DNA from: JAUIET01 sp045106985
Lineage (GTDB): Bacteria > Pseudomonadota > Gammaproteobacteria > Pseudomonadales > JAUIET01
NCBI GenBank assembly: GCA_045106985.1
Contig: JBGCFQ010000020.1
Location: 124,001-188,000 of the forward strand
DNA: 64,000 bases
Direction: 5' to 3'
The position numbers were made by a program, and so were the translations under genes. Shown here in pieces: positions 61,639-64,000 of the stretch; within the stretch, counting starts at the first letter, position 1, and each line of letters begins with the position of its first letter. Below the pieces are notes generated by a model that searched no databases, was not told the origin of the DNA, and was given only the letters and a program-made list of their open reading frames with translations.

Positions 61639-64000
61639 TTAATTCTCACGCCAGCTTGATCTGAATGCCCGGCCTTTAGGCACACACGCTGTCGCAGCCG
61701 TTACAGCCGCTTGCAGAGCACTTGCAAAACCATCTGCTTCGAACGCGGATGCATCGTCACATATTGGCTCACTACTGCCATCACCTTTTGTGGGGTCAGT
61801 TGGGGTGTCGCCAGGCGATACACACTCGGTACCAATGCAAACAGCTATCTGCGGCAAATGCAGAATGGTTACTTCAGGAGGTATACCAGGATGAACTAGG
61901 TCAACAAACGGTTCAGAGAACACGCTGTTACCTGTGCCCACATTGAGGAAGTAGGAGCGACCTTCGCCAACCGCACAATCTTCAGTGCCAGGTTGCGCGG
62001 GTATAAAGCTCGACACAATAACCGTGTCATTAAAAGTAACGGCGCGTTGCAGGATTTTCTCTCCCTCACCTTGGCTCAGAGCAATATAGAAACCGTGGTC
62101 TGGCAAAGCAGTTGGGCCAGTGCCACCAACAACCTTTCTCGTCAAATCACTTACTATAATCGCTCTAGACGACGTAGGACCCGTCTTTACATAATTGTAG
62201 CGATTGCTCTCCAGTGAACTGATCAAGCGACGACGTTTTGTATACGGATCAAATACCACATACAGCCGGTTTTCTGCTTCATCAAAATCATTAGGGTGTG
62301 CACGATATCCTGACCCAACGACCAAGTTGAAATTGTCACGACCTGAACGCGCATGGCTTCGTGAAATATCGATAGGGTTGTAGAAACGGCGTTTATCTCC
62401 GCTACCCGACAGGGTTGCTATCTTGCCACCGCTGGACCAATCAGAAGATGCTGCTGAATCGGCGGTTTGATTAAAATCAATTCGCCAGATCTTACCGCTA
62501 ATGTCTATCGCAAATATGAGGTCTATTGAACCATCACCATCAGTATCAACTGTTGTTGGTGTAGCCACAATCGAGTGGTCAATGTCCAACTCAAGATTGT
62601 GCGAATGCGATCCAGATACCACTGTAGTTGTACCACTGGGATTAGAGTTGCCCGCAGACCAGAAGAATACGTCGCCGCCGGTTGCTAAATCAACTATATA
62701 GATGGCGTTACCCAAGGTACTGTTTGGAACATCGCTAGCGTCATCGTAAATCGGATCGTAGCCGCCAGCGAAAATTAGTACTTCAATTTCAGTACAGCCT
62801 GTTCCCAGCGCCGAACAGTTGGTTTTAATCTTACGGGGCAACATCGCAGACCAGGTTTGTCCCATGCCGCCAAAGCGCGAGTCATCTGTAGGTTTTATTT
62901 TCCATTTTAGTTGCGGTGTGCCAAAGGATTTATCCGCATTCGATACGTCAAGCGAGTAATAGTTTCTACCACCACGGCGCTCACCAAGGAATAAATTAAC
63001 CTCAGACAGTTGGAAATTGCTCGGCGTACTGGTGGATGACTCTCGCTGTAAAACAGATACTTCGCCATCAAAACCGTATATCTTGCGTGACCCGGCTTTG
63101 TTACCCGCGTACTCGCGAACATTGTCTAAATGCTCTTCCGGAATATAAGCCCACTTTTCGGTACCAAGCGTATCCTTCGGGTCTATAGCTCGCAAGATTC
63201 CCATATTGTCCGTTCCAAACAGCACGTCTTTGGCATTGCTAGTATCTGAACCGGAATAGGTAATAACGAATGGCTTACCGTGCAAAGGGTCGGGTGCAAA
63301 GTTGTTGGCATCGGTGTAGGAAGTATCACCATCATCGTTGTAGACATCTTGCCCTAATAGCCAACTCAGCAACTCAGTACGCTTCTCAGCGAGAGTCGGA
63401 CAAGCAGTAGGTACTGGCACGGCCGGTAGATTGTATTCAATCATGTAATCGACCGTTGAGGGTATAGCCACGGCATCAAACCAGAGTGTTATGCTATCAG
63501 CATTGCCTGGCAATGCTGCCTCACAAACATGGGCGGTACCGCTGGCAACGTAATTGGACGCGCAAACCGTACCGTCTGGGCCACTTGTGCGGGTGTAACG
63601 AACTTCAGCAAATACCTCCTCAGTAGTGGTAAACGATAAAATAATTCGACCGCCATCGACTCCCAGCGGCGGATCTTCTGCTAGAACACCGTCTGACGTA
63701 ACGGTTATAGTCTCGCCATTGCGGTCGGCCCCTTCAACGCAGGCCGACCCCACGGTTGTGCCAATGCCTAAAGCTTCGTAGCGCACCTGGCTGTTGGTCT
63801 GTAATTTCACTTCGCCAGAAGAAGAGGACGTTAATGCAGAACCATCTGTGTAGACGTTTCGCGAATTCGTAAGTTGTTCGCGCATACCACCCAATTCTAC
63901 CTCAGCGCCATCAACAACGTTGCTCCAGAAACTCTGCGCATCTTCCCTGATTGAGCCTGAACTGCCATCTATTGCGGGTGACGCTGTGGAGTCAACCAAC
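61639..64000 (-). CDS. pilY1: Type IV pilus tip adhesin PilY1, C-terminal part (runs off right edge)
   Basis: The frame is open at the right edge, so this is only the C-terminal portion (about 786 residues). It contains the PilC/PilY1 beta-propeller region: FGTDNMGILRAIDP, AYIPEEHLDNVR and RGGRNYYSLDVSNADK, followed by a calcium loop DTDGDGSIDLIFAID matching the DxDxDxxxD Ca site of PilY1. Calcium binding at this site controls pilus retraction in Pseudomonas. The C-terminal 60 residues are Cys-containing. It ends 15 bases before pilE. Confidence 0.93.
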   Translation of the reverse strand, partial: LVDSTASPAIDGSSGSIREDAQSFWSNVVDGAEVELGGMREQLTNSRNVYTDGSALTSSSSGEVKLQTNSQVRYEALGIGTTVGSACVEGADRNGETITVTSDGVLAEDPPLGVDGGRIILSFTTTEEVFAEVRYTRTSGPDGTVCASNYVASGTAHVCEAALPGNADSITLWFDAVAIPSTVDYMIEYNLPAVPVPTACPTLAEKRTELLSWLLGQDVYNDDGDTSYTDANNFAPDPLHGKPFVITYSGSDTSNAKDVLFGTDNMGILRAIDPKDTLGTEKWAYIPEEHLDNVREYAGNKAGSRKIYGFDGEVSVLQRESSTSTPSNFQLSEVNLFLGERRGGRNYYSLDVSNADKSFGTPQLKWKIKPTDDSRFGGMGQTWSAMLPRKIKTNCSALGTGCTEIEVLIFAGGYDPIYDDASDVPNSTLGNAIYIVDLATGGDVFFWSAGNSNPSGTTTVVSGSHSHNLELDIDHSIVATPTTVDTDGDGSIDLIFAIDISGKIWRIDFNQTADSAASSDWSSGGKIATLSGSGDKRRFYNPIDISRSHARSGRDNFNLVVGSGYRAHPNDFDEAENRLYVVFDPYTKRRRLISSLESNRYNYVKTGPTSSRAIIVSDLTRKVVGGTGPTALPDHGFYIALSQGEGEKILQRAVTFNDTVIVSSFIPAQPGTEDCAVGEGRSYFLNVGTGNSVFSEPFVDLVHPGIPPEVTILHLPQIAVCIGTECVSPGDTPTDPTKGDGSSEPICDDASAFEADGFASALQAAVTAATACVPKGRAFRSSWREN

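Noticed and set aside
1..64000. CRISPR arrays, tRNA or rRNA genes, insertion sequences, prophage or integrase
   Set aside because: No regularly spaced repeats, cloverleaf signals, transposase or integrase motifs or terminal inverted repeats were seen on either strand.

Overview
The window reads as one contiguous piece of a gammaproteobacterial chromosome. It is most like the Pseudomonadales in the broad sense, including the marine Cellvibrio/Spongiibacter-type lineages. The evidence is gene order and protein resemblance only: a lateral flagellar cluster in the order fliEFGHIJ-fliKLMNOPQR-flhB-flhA-flhF-fleN-fliA-motCD running into ccmABCDEFGHI, as in Pseudomonas, plus ImuAB/DnaE2, PilY1/PilE and a sulfatase-rich accessory block. 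I cannot name the species.

Positions 1-8.4 kb (minus strand) hold the 5' part of smc and a complete cytochrome c maturation operon, ccmA to ccmI. It includes a 58-codon ccmD between ccmC and ccmE. Positions 8.5-31.3 kb (minus) hold the flagellar export apparatus, basal body, switch, stator and regulators (FliA, FleN, FlhF). Three details stand out. The chemotaxis genes normally found between fliA and motC are absent. A two-gene remnant of the HptB/HsbR partner-switching pathway sits between fliJ and fliK. An unrecognised membrane protein lies between fliR and flhB. Sigma-54-like and FleQ-like sites precede fliE, flhA and fliL.

Positions 31.6-42.9 kb are an accessory metabolic region: a flavodoxin-type reductase, a CurA-like reductase, two SDRs, a probable outer-membrane barrel, and a compact minus-strand operon of sulfatase, octaheme/TPR lipoprotein cytochrome, LCAD-type acyl-CoA dehydrogenase and a second sulfatase. 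Diverging from it, 43.2-50.0 kb carries a full MoxR/Bat operon (MoxR, DUF58, DUF4381, BatA, BatB-TPR fusion, BatD).

Positions 50.0-61.1 kb contain the mutagenic translesion module in two separated halves: imuA-imuB and dnaE2, each behind its own LexA box. The genes between them are an MFE-2-type SDR, galU, a plant-like glucuronokinase, a hotdog thioesterase, a PLP dehydratase and an aldose epimerase. The right edge (61.2-64 kb, minus) holds a type IV pilin gene and the 3' part of pilY1.

No rRNA, tRNA, CRISPR array, insertion sequence or integrase was seen. No non-coding gap exceeds 300 bases; the largest (about 230-270 bases, before smc, flhA, fliE and between the sulfatase and moxR operons) hold the regulatory sites listed, or nothing I could recognise in the case of 1009-1241.
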